From assembly GCA_023053575.1 (NCBI GenBank), contig JAKZAP010000003.1, forward strand, positions 8,098,561 through 8,162,560: a DNA stretch of 64,000 bases, written 5' to 3'. The first letter of the stretch is position 1; each line of letters starts with the position of its first letter. The notes beneath the pieces were generated by a model that worked only from the letters and a program-made list of their open reading frames with translations, was not told where the DNA came from and did no database searches. Source of the DNA: Branchinecta lynchi. Lineage: Eukaryota; Arthropoda; Branchiopoda; Anostraca; Branchinectidae. Shown one piece after another: positions 1-9,867 of the stretch. Position numbers and translations under genes: made by a program.

Positions 1-145
1 CTACATTCTCGGGATTCCCAAGGGTCCATGCTCTTTCTTATCTCAACGACTTTGCTTACAAATGATAAGAAGAAGACCACGAATTCATATTTCTATTTCA
101 TCCTCTGACCCAGCCTTGCAAATCCCATATGAGCTTTTATTTTAT
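1..145 (-). mobile_element. Family B fragment, terminal part
   Basis: The sequence matches, in reverse, the terminal region of family B (compare 43400-43540): a run ending in the inverted terminus CCATATGAGCTTTT. It is truncated by the window edge. It lies in the intron just before exon 233-446. Confidence 0.6.
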
Positions 146-232
146 TTTTTAAGAAAACTTCTTAATTTAACCGAATAGAAATCCTTGTCGCCGTAAGTAA
201 AAATTATTTCGACTCTTCTCTTTTAATTTTAG

Positions 233-446
233 AACGGATGCAGCGGTTCCTGCGTCCCCTCCATTGTGCGATACGAGCGTCACACTACGAGGAAAGGCCT
301 AGTTGAAATCCCAGTTGTGACTGATTGTGTATGCGCGACGCAAGATGGCCAGTGTACAAAGGAAGAGAAGCTGTCTACATTTCACCCTGGTACACCATTC
401 GAAACGACCATTGATATGGGGGCTTGTCATGGTGGCTGTATTCAAG
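233..446 (+). CDS. Internal exon of cystine-knot gene (end of one knot, start of the next)
   Basis: A pyrimidine-rich acceptor (CTCTTTTAATTTTAG) precedes position 233 and a donor (CAAG/GTAGGA) follows 446. The 214-bp exon is open in one frame (phase 0 in, phase 1 out). It encodes 71 residues with seven cysteines: GCSGSC near the start, DCVC plus a later Cys about 30 residues on, then a linker, then IDMGACHGGC at the end. CxGxC followed by CxC is the ring-forming signature of cystine-knot domains (TGF-beta, DAN/bursicon and glycoprotein-hormone type). The exon therefore carries most of one knot and the first strand of the next. Extracellular location is inferred from cysteine density. The exon could belong to another cysteine-rich family. 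Confidence 0.72.
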
Positions 447-518
447 GTAGGAATGTTTGAACAGCTTACTCCTCGCCCCTTCTTTTCTTCAATATCGATG
501 AGCTTTGGGTCTGGCTTG

Positions 519-823
519 GAGCGTGTTCCACCCTTCTAACAATAGTTACTATTAGTTACTATTCCCGTTCCATCCTCACGAAAAGTTACTACGCTGACCG
601 TTCCAACCTTGTCGGAATAGTAACTAATAGTTCCTATTTGCTTACCATGCTCGGGAGCGTAGTAACCGTAGTAACTACGCATCTCTGTTACGTGATTGGT
701 CGGATTCGCCCCTGGCGTGAGATCCTGCTGGAAAATAGAAAAATCGTTCCAGCCTTGACGGCAAAAAGCTAGAATTCGTGACGTCATGTGTAGTAACCAC
801 GGTAAGTAGGGTGGAACACGCTC
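519..823. mobile_element. 305-bp MITE, family I copy 1
   Basis: Terminal inverted repeats GAGCGTGTTCCACCCT and its complement bound a 305-bp element flanked by TTG on both sides (516-518, 824-826). A nearly identical copy of exactly the same length lies at 57735-58039 with its own 3-bp duplication (ACT). The interior holds a second inverted motif around AGTAACTA/TAGTTACT. Three-base duplications occur in several cut-and-paste superfamilies; I do not assign one. The open frames across it are not credible genes. Confidence 0.85.
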
Positions 824-902
824 TTGGTGTCAATCCCTTCCCACCTTTCTTCTCTTCTTTTCTTCTGACCATTCTTGGACGACGTCAACCAGTCATTTAT
901 TA

Positions 903-1140
903 TAACAAAAGCCAGAGGCTTTTATGGCACTTGGAAGGCTGGGACAGAGGATGAAAGTAAAATTTTTTCAATTCGTGGGTTTGTTGTAATCATTTGTAAC
1001 ACCCTCGAAAGAAAAATGACCGTAGAGCCTTGGAAATCTCGAGAATGTATCTTTGGTAAAAATTAATTTCATTTTTGCACTTGGCTGCACGGGCGTCCCG
1101 ACATCTTCGTAATACGGGGGGGGGGGGGGGGGGGGGGGAG
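903..1140 (+). mobile_element. Family B fragment, 5' part ending in poly-G
   Basis: It begins with the family B terminus TATGGCACTTGGAAGGC and follows the B consensus (compare 39364 and 60619) through about 180 bp, then breaks at a 22-bp G run (about 1117-1138). Confidence 0.6.
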
Positions 1141-1145
1141 GTTGA

Positions 1146-1796
1146 GGTTTTACCGGAAATTCTCTAGAATTCTGCTGTGTTCTTACTTCGATTATTTGTT
1201 ACAAACAGCAGTAGACAAGAATAGGTTCGTTCAAAGCTAACTGAAAAGACAACTTATTTTACATCTGATATTTGAATACACTGAAATATTTTGACGCATC
1301 GGAGGGATTTTTTATTTTTCCATCCGGGGCTCTAGTAATAACGTTCAGCTCTTCTCGGTTCTCCCTCATGAACAGAAAGGGTTTACAAATCTATCGAAAC
1401 TGGAGTACATGTTACCGTGGTATTTCGTGGAACAATATTTGTAGTTGGAAATGCTGTAAATTTCAGTAGGTTACCTGATTCTTGAAAGCTACAGAAATTT
1501 CGGAGATTGCCGGAATCACCCTATGAACGTTCCTGTACTCTATGTTGTATGTCTGCTAGTCGCCGAAGCTGCGGCAAAAGTCTGTGGCGGCCCGCCAGTA
1601 AGATTCTCGCGCCGAACCTGTTTAGGTGAAATTTTTCAGATTCTCTTTCTGTCGAACCTCTTCCAAACGCTCAAGTTTGTTCTAAGCTGGTCCGAGATCT
1701 TCTAGACGTTCGCAAAAGCTCGAAATTCTTTTAAGTTCACCTTGATTACTGGAGTTTCGTAGCCCCCCCCCCTCCCTTCAACAAACTACATTTATG
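1146..1796. other. Unassigned intron sequence
   Basis: No recognisable element. A frame at 1523-1705 starts with a hydrophobic, signal-like stretch but runs into low-complexity sequence without support. A C-rich run lies near 1762. Part of intron of the cystine-knot gene. Confidence 0.4.
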
Positions 1797-2015
1797 CTAC
1801 AGGTATACGTTCAATGATCGTATGACACTTGCGGCCGTCAACCCAAGTGCCATATAGCCTAGCGTTTAGCGATCATGATGTCTCTCCCTCGGTTCGTCTA
1901 TCCCTATGTCTCACTTTCGCTAGTTGCGGGAGTTTTATATAAGCTAGGAGCCTAGGACCATGGAACTCGACATGCATATAAATTAACATGCGTCGGTCAG
2001 AGAGGAATACTGTCA
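1797..2015 (-). mobile_element. Family B fragment with terminal hairpin
   Basis: Contains the B terminal hairpin (ATGACACTTG ... CAAGTGCCATATAG), followed by a degenerate TCTGTCCGTC-type stretch and the GCTAGGA...ATGGAACTCG phrase of family B in minus orientation. Sequence at 2085-2450 carries weaker B-like phrases (GATCCGACCATC, GATCCGATTCCAGTGAGAC). Confidence 0.55.
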
Positions 2016-2017
2016 AT

Positions 2018-2080
2018 CAGTTTTCTCCAGATCTTGCTAATTCTTATGCCCAATTTGATAGATTGATTGATTGATTGATA
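2018..2080 (+). mobile_element. LINE 3' tail with ATTG repeats
   Basis: GTTTTCTCCAGATCTTGC and the following bases match 44407-44450, and both run into an ATTGATTG tail. A short 3'-end match ending in a simple repeat is typical of a 5'-truncated CR1/L2-like LINE copy. Confidence 0.45.
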
Positions 2081-2565
2081 TAAAGGACCCAGTGCGATAC
2101 TCAACGAAACCTTCTTTCCGGATCCGACCATCCGTATAGTGTCGGAGAGAGGTGGGATCCCGAATCCACGTAAATTACGATCGGGGTGATCCGATTCCAG
2201 TGAGACTTAACGGGTGGTAGGAGCTTAAGATGTGCCGAACCGCATTCGCAAGGGGCGTTGGAGGGGGGCCCAGACGTTTTTTAACATGTCTAGGGACCCA
2301 CCGGGGTCCAACGTTTTTCAGTTTCTAACCTTGTTAGCCTAGGCTATTAGGGTCTTTGCGGATCGAGATATTTTACAGGTCCCGACCGGATCCGGCTTTG
2401 GTGAGGGAGTCCAAAGGGGCCTCTTGCAGGATATCTTGCCATCTGCGACGTGTATAACTCTCGAACGCCGGATCCTATATGTTCGATTTGCATGACCAAT
2501 CTGTGTGGCCTCTCATCGTCATCAAGGTTTACTGGAAACTGCTGGAAAATTTCAGCTACTTCATC

Positions 2566-2759
2566 TGTAGTATATGTTGTAGTGTGGAGCCCCTCATCAA
2601 TGTTTGTATTCTCCCCCTGTTTAAGTGACTGGGATTATGCAAATTAGTATAGCCATAGATCGCGTAGTTCCGGAGTCATACATTCGAGTTTAGTTGGCTT
2701 TATGTATCTGCTGTTTACAGTTAGTGATAGTTGTAATAAAACGATTGAAAGGCAAACAT
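2566..2759 (+). repeat. 5' LTR of gypsy element
   Basis: Starts TGTAGTATATGTTGTAG and ends near GGCAAACA. It matches the 3' LTR at 6227 almost base for base over the shared part. About 194 bp, short for the superfamily but within the range seen for small metazoan gypsy elements. Confidence 0.75.
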
Positions 2760-2841
2760 AGCAAATGGCGACAAGGATCGTAGAACTCTAGCGAAAACGC
2801 ATGATTGATTAAGGATTAATTATTAGTGGCGTTACACTGAG

Positions 2842-3365
2842 TACAAGCATTGGTACTCTAAACGAATTCGTTCAAGGGAGCGATTTCGCTGACTACATTG
2901 AAGTTCTCGAACAGTATTTCGTTGCGAATGGCGTAACGGAAGCGACAAAGAAGCAAGCAATATTTCTAACGGCGTGTGGTGCGAGCACATACACGCTGGT
3001 TAAGAACTTGTGTGCTCTAAGCAAGCCGAGTGAAAAGACATATAACGAAATCATCGAAATAGTGACAACTCACGTGTCACCGTAACGCTGCCGTAACGTA
3101 TCGTGATAGCGGAACGTTTTCGATTTCATAAGCGTTCACAGGAACCAATTGACGGCATCTCAGAATTCTACAGTGCGTTATGCGGACGTGTAATTTTCAG
3201 ACTTTTCTCGATGATGCTATACGAAATCAATTTGTGTGTGGCATAAAGTCTAGTTCGATCCAAAGGAGACTTTAACTGAAGAAACACTGGACTCAAAAAC
3301 AGCATTGAACATCGCGCTCAGCATGGAAAGCGCAACCAACGAGACAGCAAAGATGAATGAAGAGC
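2842..3365 (+). pseudogene. gypsy gag remnant
   Basis: Conceptual translation of 2842-3084 gives an uninterrupted gag-like stretch with DYIEVLEQYFVANG, a later ACGASTYTLVKNL and KPSEKTYNEII. These match the pattern of metazoan gypsy gag (EYxERLExYFxANxI, GxxTYxLLRxL, KPxxKxYxELV). After 3084 the frame shifts and continues with RSQEPIDGISEFYSALC. No zinc knuckle remains: the sequence jumps to the RT tail at 3369. Gag would form the retrotransposon particle; this copy cannot. Confidence 0.68.
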
Positions 3366-3368
3366 TAA

Positions 3369-3612
3369 ATGAACCGCATCAGAGAGTATAATCTGAAATT
3401 GCGGAAAGATAAGTGCACGTTCATGGCGCCTAGTGTCGAGTATTTTGGCTATGCTGTAAGTGAAGAAGGAGTCAAGCCATCTCCTTCGAAGCTTAATGCC
3501 ATTAAAGAAATGCCAGTGCCGTGTAACAGGGAAGAAGTAGTATCTTTCCTCGGTCTTGTGAATTATAATCGAAAATCCATTTCGAACATGTCAGAGTCAC
3601 ATACCCTTTAAC
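3369..3612 (+). pseudogene. gypsy reverse transcriptase, C-terminal remnant
   Basis: The 80-codon frame carries LKLRKDKCTFMAPSVEYFGY and later KEMPVPCNREEVVSFLGLVNY, the conserved end of gypsy RT just past the catalytic fingers and palm (KCxFxxxxVxYLGHxVS...FLGLxNYYRRF). The YxDD active site and everything N-terminal, including protease, are missing, removed by an internal deletion between gag and this point. A frameshift near 3605 separates it from RNase H. Confidence 0.8.
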
Positions 3613-4131
3613 TGAGCTGACAGGGAAATATGTCAAATTTGAGTGGTATAGTGTGTGTAGCGAGTCATTTGAAAAACTCAAAAATGTGTTGAGTTTTGAA
3701 AGCGTACTGGTACATTTCGATGTCGCGTTACCAGTTACTTTAGCTTGCGATGCTTCGCCTTACGGTCTTGGTACGGTTATTTCTCACTTGTATCCCGACG
3801 GGACCGAGAAACCGATCGCGTTCGCGTCTCGTTCGCTATCGCAAGCTGGAAAGGGTTACTCGCAAATTGAAAGGGAAGCCTTGAGCATAATATTTGCACT
3901 CAAGAAATTCCACATTATTTATTTGGTAAACGGTTTGTATTATACACAGACAGCAAGCCGTTATCGTTGATTTTCGGGGAGCATACGGGATTGCCTGTTC
4001 TAGGCACGTTGCGTATTCAAAGATGGGCTGTACAGTTGCCTGCATATGATTACGAAATCAAGTTTAGGCCTAGTTCCAAGCATTGCAATGCAGAGGCTTC
4101 ACGTCTTGTATGTACAAAAAGTAGCGATGAC
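3613..4131 (+). pseudogene. gypsy RNase H domain remnant
   Basis: The frame at 3653-3970 includes LACDASPYGLGTVISH, FASRSLSQAGKGYSQIEREA and ALKKFH, the RT-linked RNase H signature (D, E and, after a frameshift near 3930, TDSKPL). The domain would degrade the RNA strand of the RNA/DNA hybrid. It continues to FRPSSKHCNAEASRL at about 4110 and is then cut by an insertion starting CAGGGGCG at 4132. At least one frameshift breaks it. Confidence 0.82.
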
Positions 4132-4742
4132 CAGGGGCGTCACTAGCCTTTTACCTTTGGGGGGGGGGGAAGTCCGGTTTATGCCGATGGACCCTAAAAT
4201 GTCCCGCGAGCCCAGAACAGAACCGGGCTAAAACTAACTGTAATGCACCAGTTGAAATTATTCCTCTGATGTAATTTTGTATTTTAAGTTCACACATTTG
4301 GCTTTTAATTTTAGCCTTCGTTAAAAAGCGAAGCTTCCAACGACTTTATCAAGAACAAGTAAACTAAGCGGCGCAGGCGAAGTTTTTTAAATCTGCATTT
4401 TTTTCCGGAATAATTTAGCTATACCTACCATACAAGTTCTAGCTTTTAACGTGTTTCAGACCCCCACGAATTTCAATCCTAAAACGACAACTAGATGGAA
4501 CACAGTTCTTCCAAATAAAGAATATTAAAAAATGCACCGCAGGCAAAATTTGTATGTAAACTAACTGTAATTCATCAGTTGAGATTATTTCTTTGTTATA
4601 TTTTGGTATATTCAAGTTCACATATTCGGTTTTTCATTTTAGATTTCGCTTAAAAATCAAAGCTTCCGACGACTGTACTAAGACAAGTTAAACCAAGCAC
4701 CGCCGGCTAACAATTTTTAATCTGCCTTTTTTGCGGAAAAAT
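4132..4742 (+). mobile_element. hAT-like element fragment (family F) inside gypsy pol
   Basis: Begins CAGGGGCGTCACTAGCC and a G run, a hAT-type terminus that reappears in reverse at 50365-50407. The body holds two tandem copies of a ~360-bp unit (AAACTAACTGTAATKCA...GCGCCGCAGGCGAA) also found at 32190-32490. The matching 3' terminus is not visible, so the right border (where gypsy sequence resumes, about 4742) is approximate. Confidence 0.55.
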
Positions 4743-4754
4743 TTAACTATTGTA

Positions 4755-5955
4755 CCGTACAAAAGTGAGGATCTGCATCTCAAACAGATTGATGGGTTGC
4801 CCATCACTTTTAAAGACATTGTCGCGTCGACTGATAATAGCCCCGTTCTTTCAAAGGTAAGAGAGTTTACGGTGAATGGATGGCACAAATTTGCCATCCG
4901 ATTTACAACTTTACGGTCGAATTCAGGCTGAGCTTACCGTAGAGCAAGGAGTTTTGTTTCGCGGTATCCGTGTTATTATACCCAAGAATGTGGGATGTGT
5001 CATCCTGAATGAGCTTCATTTCGGACATCCTGGGATGGTGAAAATGAAAGCTTTAGCTAGGATGCACGTATATTGGCCCAGAGACCGTGTCGCCACGTGA
5101 TACATTTTCACGACCTGCGAGTTCCGAGTTTGATCGCAGATTCGCACAGCAAACTTACTAAGCAGGCTACATCAGTCTCCAGTAGATGTAATAGAAAGAG
5201 AGTTCCCTCTAGGGATATTAGAGGGATGGGCAGTTCCTAGGTGTGGTATTGCTTGGAGTTCCAGACCAAGGATCGCTGAAACTTGTATCGATAGTGACAT
5301 AGAGGGTTTTGTTTCAAATTGTTCAGATTGTGCCCCTTTTGTCCCAAAGCCTCCGTCGTTTATTCAGCCGTGGCCAAAAACAGTTGGTCCTTGGTAGCGT
5401 ATACATGTAGACCTAGCTGGATTCATGGATGGTCTAAATTTCATTGTTCTGGAAGATTCGTTTTCAAAGTGGATGGATGTTTATTTATTGACAAAGGTAT
5501 CGTCTAGTAATGTTATTGATTGTTTACGATTTGTATTTTCGGCTTCGGGAATCCCAAAGAACTGGTCAGCGACAACGGTACCCAGTTCACTTCTGCAGAG
5601 TTTGAGTTGTTTGTCAAATCGAACGGGATTAAGCATACGTTAACCCCTCCGTTCCACCCTAACTCAAACGGTAGAGTGGAGAAAGCCGTCCAAATATTCA
5701 AAAGAAAGTTCAAGTCCCTTCAGAACGAAAAGATTCCCCTTAACCAAAAATTAACACGATTTCTTCTCACGTACCGTACGACCCCACTGCAATGTGGGAA
5801 AACTCCATCAGAATATTTTTCGAGGAACTTACGTACCCGACTTGACATTTTGAAAGAAAGAAAAGAGACTGTGCATTTTACCGGAAAAGAACCGTCAAAA
5901 GTCTTCGTTCAAGATCAGAAAGTATACACGCTTGATTTTAAAACCGGTAAATAAG
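4755..5955 (+). pseudogene. gypsy integrase remnant
   Basis: Zinc-binding region: LHFGHPGMVKMKALARMHVY ending at the WPR near 5085, then after a 180-bp insertion NCSDC. Catalytic core: HVDLAGF (D), SDNGTQF (D) and HPNSNGRVEKAV (E) give the DDE triad of retroviral-type integrases. At least two frameshifts (near 5395 and 5560) and a stop at 5952 break the frame. The enzyme would insert the cDNA; this copy cannot be active. Confidence 0.86.
5092..5275. other. Unidentified insertion within integrase
   Basis: About 180 bp separates the WPR of the zinc-binding region from IDSDIEGFVSNC of the core. It has no frame matching integrase and no clear inverted repeats or duplicated target. Origin unknown. 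Confidence 0.4.
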
Positions 5956-6214
5956 GGGAGTGGGTCGAAGGAACGGTGTACAAAAGGGTCTCTAGCGTTG
6001 TCTATTTAGTTGAAACGGTATCGGGTAAAATTTGGAAGAGACACATGGACCAGATGAGATCCAAGCATGTTGCTGATGATGATGATTGGGCCTTGCACGC
6101 TTCGCACGGTCCCAATGTCCCGAAACCGACCGTTGAGCCACCTGCGCCTGCTCAACGACGGTCATACCCAATCCGGGAGCATGCGATCAAACCCAGTGGC
6201 TTCTATAAAGAATA
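5956..6214 (+). pseudogene. gypsy integrase C-terminal tail
   Basis: In frame after a stop (5952): WVEGTVYKRVSSVVYLVET followed by WKRHMDQMR, the post-core region of gypsy integrases (WxxGxVxxRxGxVxYxV...RHxDQLR). The frame ends TAA at 6213, directly before the polypurine tract and 3' LTR. Confidence 0.75.
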
Positions 6215-6226
6215 AAGAGGGAGAAG

Positions 6227-6871
6227 TGTAGTATATGTTATAGTGTGGAGCCCCTCATCAATGTTTGTATTCTCCCCCTGTTTAAGTGATTGGGATTATG
6301 CAAATTAGTATAGCCATAGATCGCGTAGTTCCGGAGTCATACATTCGAGTTTAGTTGGCTTTATGTACAGTAGAGGTATGCTTTTTTGAACACTTTTTTA
6401 ACTGTTCCACTACCTTGGCTTTCTTACTTGGATACAAAAAGTAAAATGAGAAACAAAAATAACAAACTTGATATCAGCTAACAGCCAACTATTTCAGGGT
6501 TATCCTGGCACAAACTTGAAGCAGAAATTCAATCAAATGTCTTTGATTTTGAATTTATTAAAAAGGTCCTTCCTCTTTTGAAGGCATCTGACGGTTCGGA
6601 CCGCCATCTTCTCCATTGAAGGTGCGTTCCTCCCGGCAAACTTTTCAAATTATAAAAAAACAAAACAGAGGTGTCAGCTGAGTCACTTTCATAGGTGAAT
6701 GGTGAATTAGCAAAATATTCAAAAAGCGACAAAAGCGTGAGTGATTATTACTAGTATTTATAGGAAGAAATGCCTGGTTTGGGTTTTAGTTTTGTCTTCG
6801 GCGATCGTTCACTGTTAGCAAACGTTCACATAAGCATACCTCTACTGTATCTGCTGTGTACAGTTAATGAT
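6227..6871 (+). repeat. 3' LTR of gypsy element, split by a MITE
   Basis: Bases 6227-6367 and 6848-6871 are the LTR; 6368-6847 is an inserted element. The LTR ends in a C-run and CA repeat at about 6872-6896 instead of the 5' LTR end, so the last ~50 bp are lost. Confidence 0.78.
6368..6847. mobile_element. 480-bp Tc1/mariner-type MITE in gypsy LTR
   Basis: Perfect 14-bp inverted ends CAGTAGAGGTATGC flank the element, extending imperfectly further in, with TA on both sides (6366-6367, 6848-6849). The 5' LTR at 2700 preserves the empty site TTATGTATCTGCTG, proving the boundaries. No transposase frame is seen, so it is non-autonomous. Confidence 0.9.
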
Positions 6872-7334
6872 ACCCCCCCCCCCACACACACACACTCCTC
6901 CTCGGGACACCCCTTCTTGGCTGCGAAGATGAGCACCTTAAGGGAGCTAGAAATTCATCTGTAGGCAAAATCCATCAGGCAAAAATGATGATAGGCTCGT
7001 CGGGATCATAAAAATTTACATTTTGCTCAAATGCTCTCTACTTTAAGAAATTCACTTGTAAGCAAAACCTTTGATGCAAAAATGATCGTGAGCCCGTGGG
7101 GCTCATGAATATATATCGTTTGGTGGAAAGTACTTTACGATTAAGATGAGCACTTTAAGGGTGCTAGAAAATAATTTTTAAGCAAAACTCGTGTGGCAAA
7201 AAGATCATTGACCCTCGGGGGACCAAGAAATTATTATTTGGTCAAAGCATTTTTTTCCCTTTGCGTTTAAGATGCGCACTTTAATTTAAGGGAGCTAGGA
7301 ATTCATTTTAAGTAAAAACCCTTCAGGGCGTTTT

Positions 7335-7434
7335 CTTTTTTTCTATAAGTTAGCAAATCCTCGAAACCTCCGCTTTTTGTGCTATTGATTAAAAATATTT
7401 ATTTTCAATTCAACTCTTCTGCTACTACAACTAC
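7335..7434 (+). mobile_element. 5'-truncated LINE 3' end
   Basis: AGTTAGCA...CGCTTTTTGTGCTATTGA...TTCAAT...CTACTACAACTACTA closely resembles the end of the LINE fragment at 46010-46105 (TTGTTGTGCTATTGA...CTACTACTACTAATACTA). It breaks a family B unit between CCTTCAGG and AAATGATCATGGG. Confidence 0.6.
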
Positions 7435-7691
7435 TAAAATGATCATGGGCTCACGGGGACTATGAAAATGTATATTTTGCCTAAATGTGTGTATGGAACT
7501 TTGCGGAATACGTTGAGAACTTTAAGGGATGGTCGGATCTGGGAAATTACATCTTCTAAGCTAATTGTGTCAATTGTCAAATGTTCCAGCCAAGCCTCAT
7601 CGTACCTTAAATCGCGATCACCATATTTTCGGATGTCTAGGGCTTGTTTTTATTCTTCTCACCAAGCTTCACCCCGATCGCTCCAATCTAA

Positions 7692-7854
7692 TAGTGCGAA
7701 CACACGATGAGGATCGGGAGCTCCGGGGCAGAAATTCCTGCCCGGGTTTGCGCCACCATCGTCACTTCCATATGGAAAAGTTGAAATTTTTTTCAACTTG
7801 ATGGTGAAAGTGCAGGAAATCCGGCCGGGAAATCCTCATCGTGTGTTCGCACTT
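7692..7854. mobile_element. 163-bp Harbinger-like MITE in family B
   Basis: Perfect inverted ends of 21-22 bp (GTGCGAACACACGATGAGG and complement) are flanked by TAA on both sides (7689-7691, 7855-7857). The uninterrupted B copy near 41262 reads TCTAAGCGG at this site, so TAA is the duplicated target, the PIF/Harbinger preference. The interior is an extended hairpin (GTTGAAA...TTTCAAC). No coding capacity. Confidence 0.85.
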
Positions 7855-7867
7855 TAAGCGTGTCACC

Positions 7868-7990
7868 AAGATATTTGACGGTGAAAAACGGATACGTCAG
7901 CGACATTTTATTAGAGCTGTATTTCGACCCTTCTTGGCAAGGGTCCTCTTCAGGCTCAAGCCGCTCCAGCTGGAAAATGAAAAACACAGA
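7868..7990 (-). repeat. Family D hairpin motif
   Basis: On the minus strand: CTGAAGA, then GGACCCTTGCCAAGAAGG, then TCGAAATACAGC. The plus strand starts with ATATTTGACGGTGAAAAACGG, the outer part of the D repeat. It keeps a CTGANGA ... GAAA pair around a stem like the copies at 12468 and 59693. Confidence 0.6.
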
Positions 7991-8372
7991 TGAAATAGAA
8001 CTTTTGTATGCTCTTGTCTGGTGTCGGTCGACTCATCTCGATTTTCATTCGTCAGTTCATTTTCCACTTGCGCGCGTTTGTTCAATTCAAAACATTTTAA
8101 AGCAAATTAGCCAACAATTCACCAATACACTAGCCACAAGCAGATAATGAGTATTCCTGGGCTCTGATCACAGTTGACGGTCCATCATCAGCTCCACCAA
8201 CCGCTAGTAGAGAGTAAATTCCTCCTGGAAAATGATCCCTATCCTATCGTGGTGTCAAGTCCAAAGACCCACTCGTCCAAAATTGACCAACCGGAAGACG
8301 AAAAGGGTCGCGCTGCCCCGGAGCCATGACCGAGCGGAAGAAGAAGAAAAGCTGCTTCCCTTCCTCCCTAGA

Positions 8373-8700
8373 TTACTCTTGACGTGGAGATCGATGCCGT
8401 TGATTGGTTGAAATAGGATTTGAGTCATCGTTCGGGTGACGTTTCTCATTCTTCCCAAGGTTAACTGGCGTGTTTTGGATACGTAGAATATTTACATGGA
8501 GTGAACTTTTTATTTCGGATTTATGGTACCTCTTTGTTGTTGATCCTCTAGGCTTGATATATTTAGCAACTGCAACGGCAAACGATTGCAGAAAAATAAA
8601 TCTTTTTAGGGTTAACAATTGACTGTAGGCTTTCTTCAAGAGTGACCGCATAATCTGGACCTTACCATTTCCTTAGATTTCGCTTCATTAGCCGTTTTCA
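8373..8700 (-). other. Diverged repeat shared with 43880-44080 (family K)
   Basis: TTATTTCGGATTTATGGTACC and the following CTCTAGGCTTGATATATTTA phrase recur at 43920-43985. In reverse this reads YHKSEI and AKYIKPRG, but no known domain is recognised and the second copy has a stop. The 92-codon minus frame here is not strong evidence of a gene. 8700-8930 is unassigned. Confidence 0.35.
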
Positions 8701-8959
8701 TGGCTGATGAAACAAACAAATTCAGATTTCTAACACATCACACAAATTCAAATTCTTCTGGTCGTTGCGAACTAACTGTTTATTGTCAGACCAGCAGTTC
8801 ATATTCTAAGCGTCAAGAGTACAAGAAGAACAAACAAAAAATACCTTATCACAATCAAAATAATTCAGTGTATTCAAATTCAAGGTACCTGTAAGGATCT
8901 GACTTTTCAGTTTAACTTTAAAAGACCTTGAGGGCCCGTTAGCCTGTTGCAGTTTTGCC

Positions 8960-9098
8960 CTCCCTTGTTCTTAGTGACAAAGAGGACCCTTGCCAAGCAG
9001 GGCCGAAATATAGCTCTAATAAAATTTAGCTGACTTATCCGTTTTGCACCATCAAATATGGTTCGCAGTCAGCTTGGGCTGAAGGACTATCTATAATA
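8960..9098 (+). repeat. Family D hairpin plus D2 hairpin
   Basis: AGAGGACCCTTGCCAAGCAGGGCCGAAATATAGC is the D stem; it runs on through TTATCCGTTTTGCACC to D2 (TTCGCAGTCAGCTTGGGCTG, another small hairpin). This copy links D and D2 in one unit. The CTGACGA box is degraded here. Confidence 0.55.
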
Positions 9099-9482
9099 AT
9101 AATAGCTTAATTCTTAACGGAAAGTAATCTGAATAAACAAACAAAAAAAAAATATACCCTAGGTGCTAAAAATACTCCATTATACCAAGGACACAAGAAC
9201 CTCCGTCTCCCTATCTCTGTAATACGACCATGCACGGTCCTGCCCGATGCAAACGAGCGGAGGATAGGAGCGACGCGGAACATCCCAGGTCGCTACCTCT
9301 ACAAACAGCTATGTCGCAGTAGAGCTAACAGCCCATGGTTGTCTACCATTGTCACGTCACATGTAACGCTCTGCAGAATCGGTCATGCAAGCCTGCTACG
9401 GTATTTTCTTCTGATATGCGCAGAGACGAAGAGGGAAATAGACGGGCCTTAAATCAAAGCTTAGTTTTGTCGGCGTATCATA

Positions 9483-9865
9483 CACTGTCAGTAGTTTCAT
9501 AACAGATGGCGTATAACACTTTCAAGAATAACACCTTTTCACTTAGAAATAAAGTGTTATGACCAATTAAATTTACACTATTTCGTGCCTAGATCTCCAA
9601 CAACACCTTCAATTGGTAAAAATGCTAACGCGAACGAAAGAAACATAACAGATAACATCCCAAAGTGTTATCTGTTGAAACCGCGCATCCTTCTGTTTTC
9701 GTTATGTAGCTCTGACAGTGTAGTATTCTTACTTATTGAAGTTGTTGTTGAAGATCTAGGCACGAAATAGTATAAACTTAATTGGTCATAACACTTTATT
9801 TCTAAGTGAAAAGGTGTTATTCTTGAAAGTGTTATGCGCAATCTTTTATAGAACTTCTGACACTG
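9483..9865. mobile_element. Tc1/mariner-type foldback MITE, family N copy 1
   Basis: Inverted arms of about 135 bp beginning CACTGTCAG, with the shared core ATAACACTTTCAAGAATAAC, are flanked by TA (9481-9482, 9866-9867). The centre holds a second hairpin, AACAGATAACAYCC...GTTATCTGTT. The long arms and TA target suggest a non-autonomous mariner relative. Other copies: 25664-27236 and a fragment at 44842-44922. Confidence 0.85.
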
Positions 9866-9867
9866 TA

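Larger units (their letters stand above)
2566..6871 (+). mobile_element. Defective Ty3/gypsy LTR retrotransposon
   Basis: Two matching short LTRs (2566-2759 and 6227-6871 with an insertion) flank gag, RT tail, RNase H and integrase remnants in the order of Ty3/gypsy pol. A primer-binding-like site (TGGCGACAAGGATC, 2766) follows the 5' LTR and a purine tract (AAAGAGGGAGAAG) precedes the 3' LTR. Protease, zinc knuckle and the RT catalytic core are deleted. Frameshifts and stops break every domain, so the copy is inactive. A hAT-like fragment (4132) and ~180 bp of unknown sequence (5092) interrupt pol. It lies in the first visible intron of the cystine-knot gene, same strand. Confidence 0.88.
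6900..7857 (+). mobile_element. Family B fragment with two nested insertions
   Basis: Successive 110-130 bp units each contain CTTTAAGGG(A/T)GCTAGAA, a GCAAAAC phrase and ATGATCATGGG, the first half of family B. From 7520 it enters the second half (AAGCTTCACCCCGATCGCTCC). It is interrupted by a LINE tail at 7335-7434 and a Harbinger-like MITE at 7692-7854. Confidence 0.72.

Noticed and set aside
191..232. GTAAGT at 191 as a donor for a tiny intron before exon 233
   Set aside because: It would give a 42-bp intron and the sequence left of it belongs to a family B fragment and has stops.
536..787. 83-codon minus frame also seen at 57527-57898
   Set aside because: Contained in the 305-bp MITE family I; conserved because the MITE copies are young.
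1523..1705. Frame with a hydrophobic start (MNVPVLYVVCLLVAEAAAKV)
   Set aside because: No splice donor, promoter or second exon fits, and it ends in low-complexity sequence; kept only as a remark.
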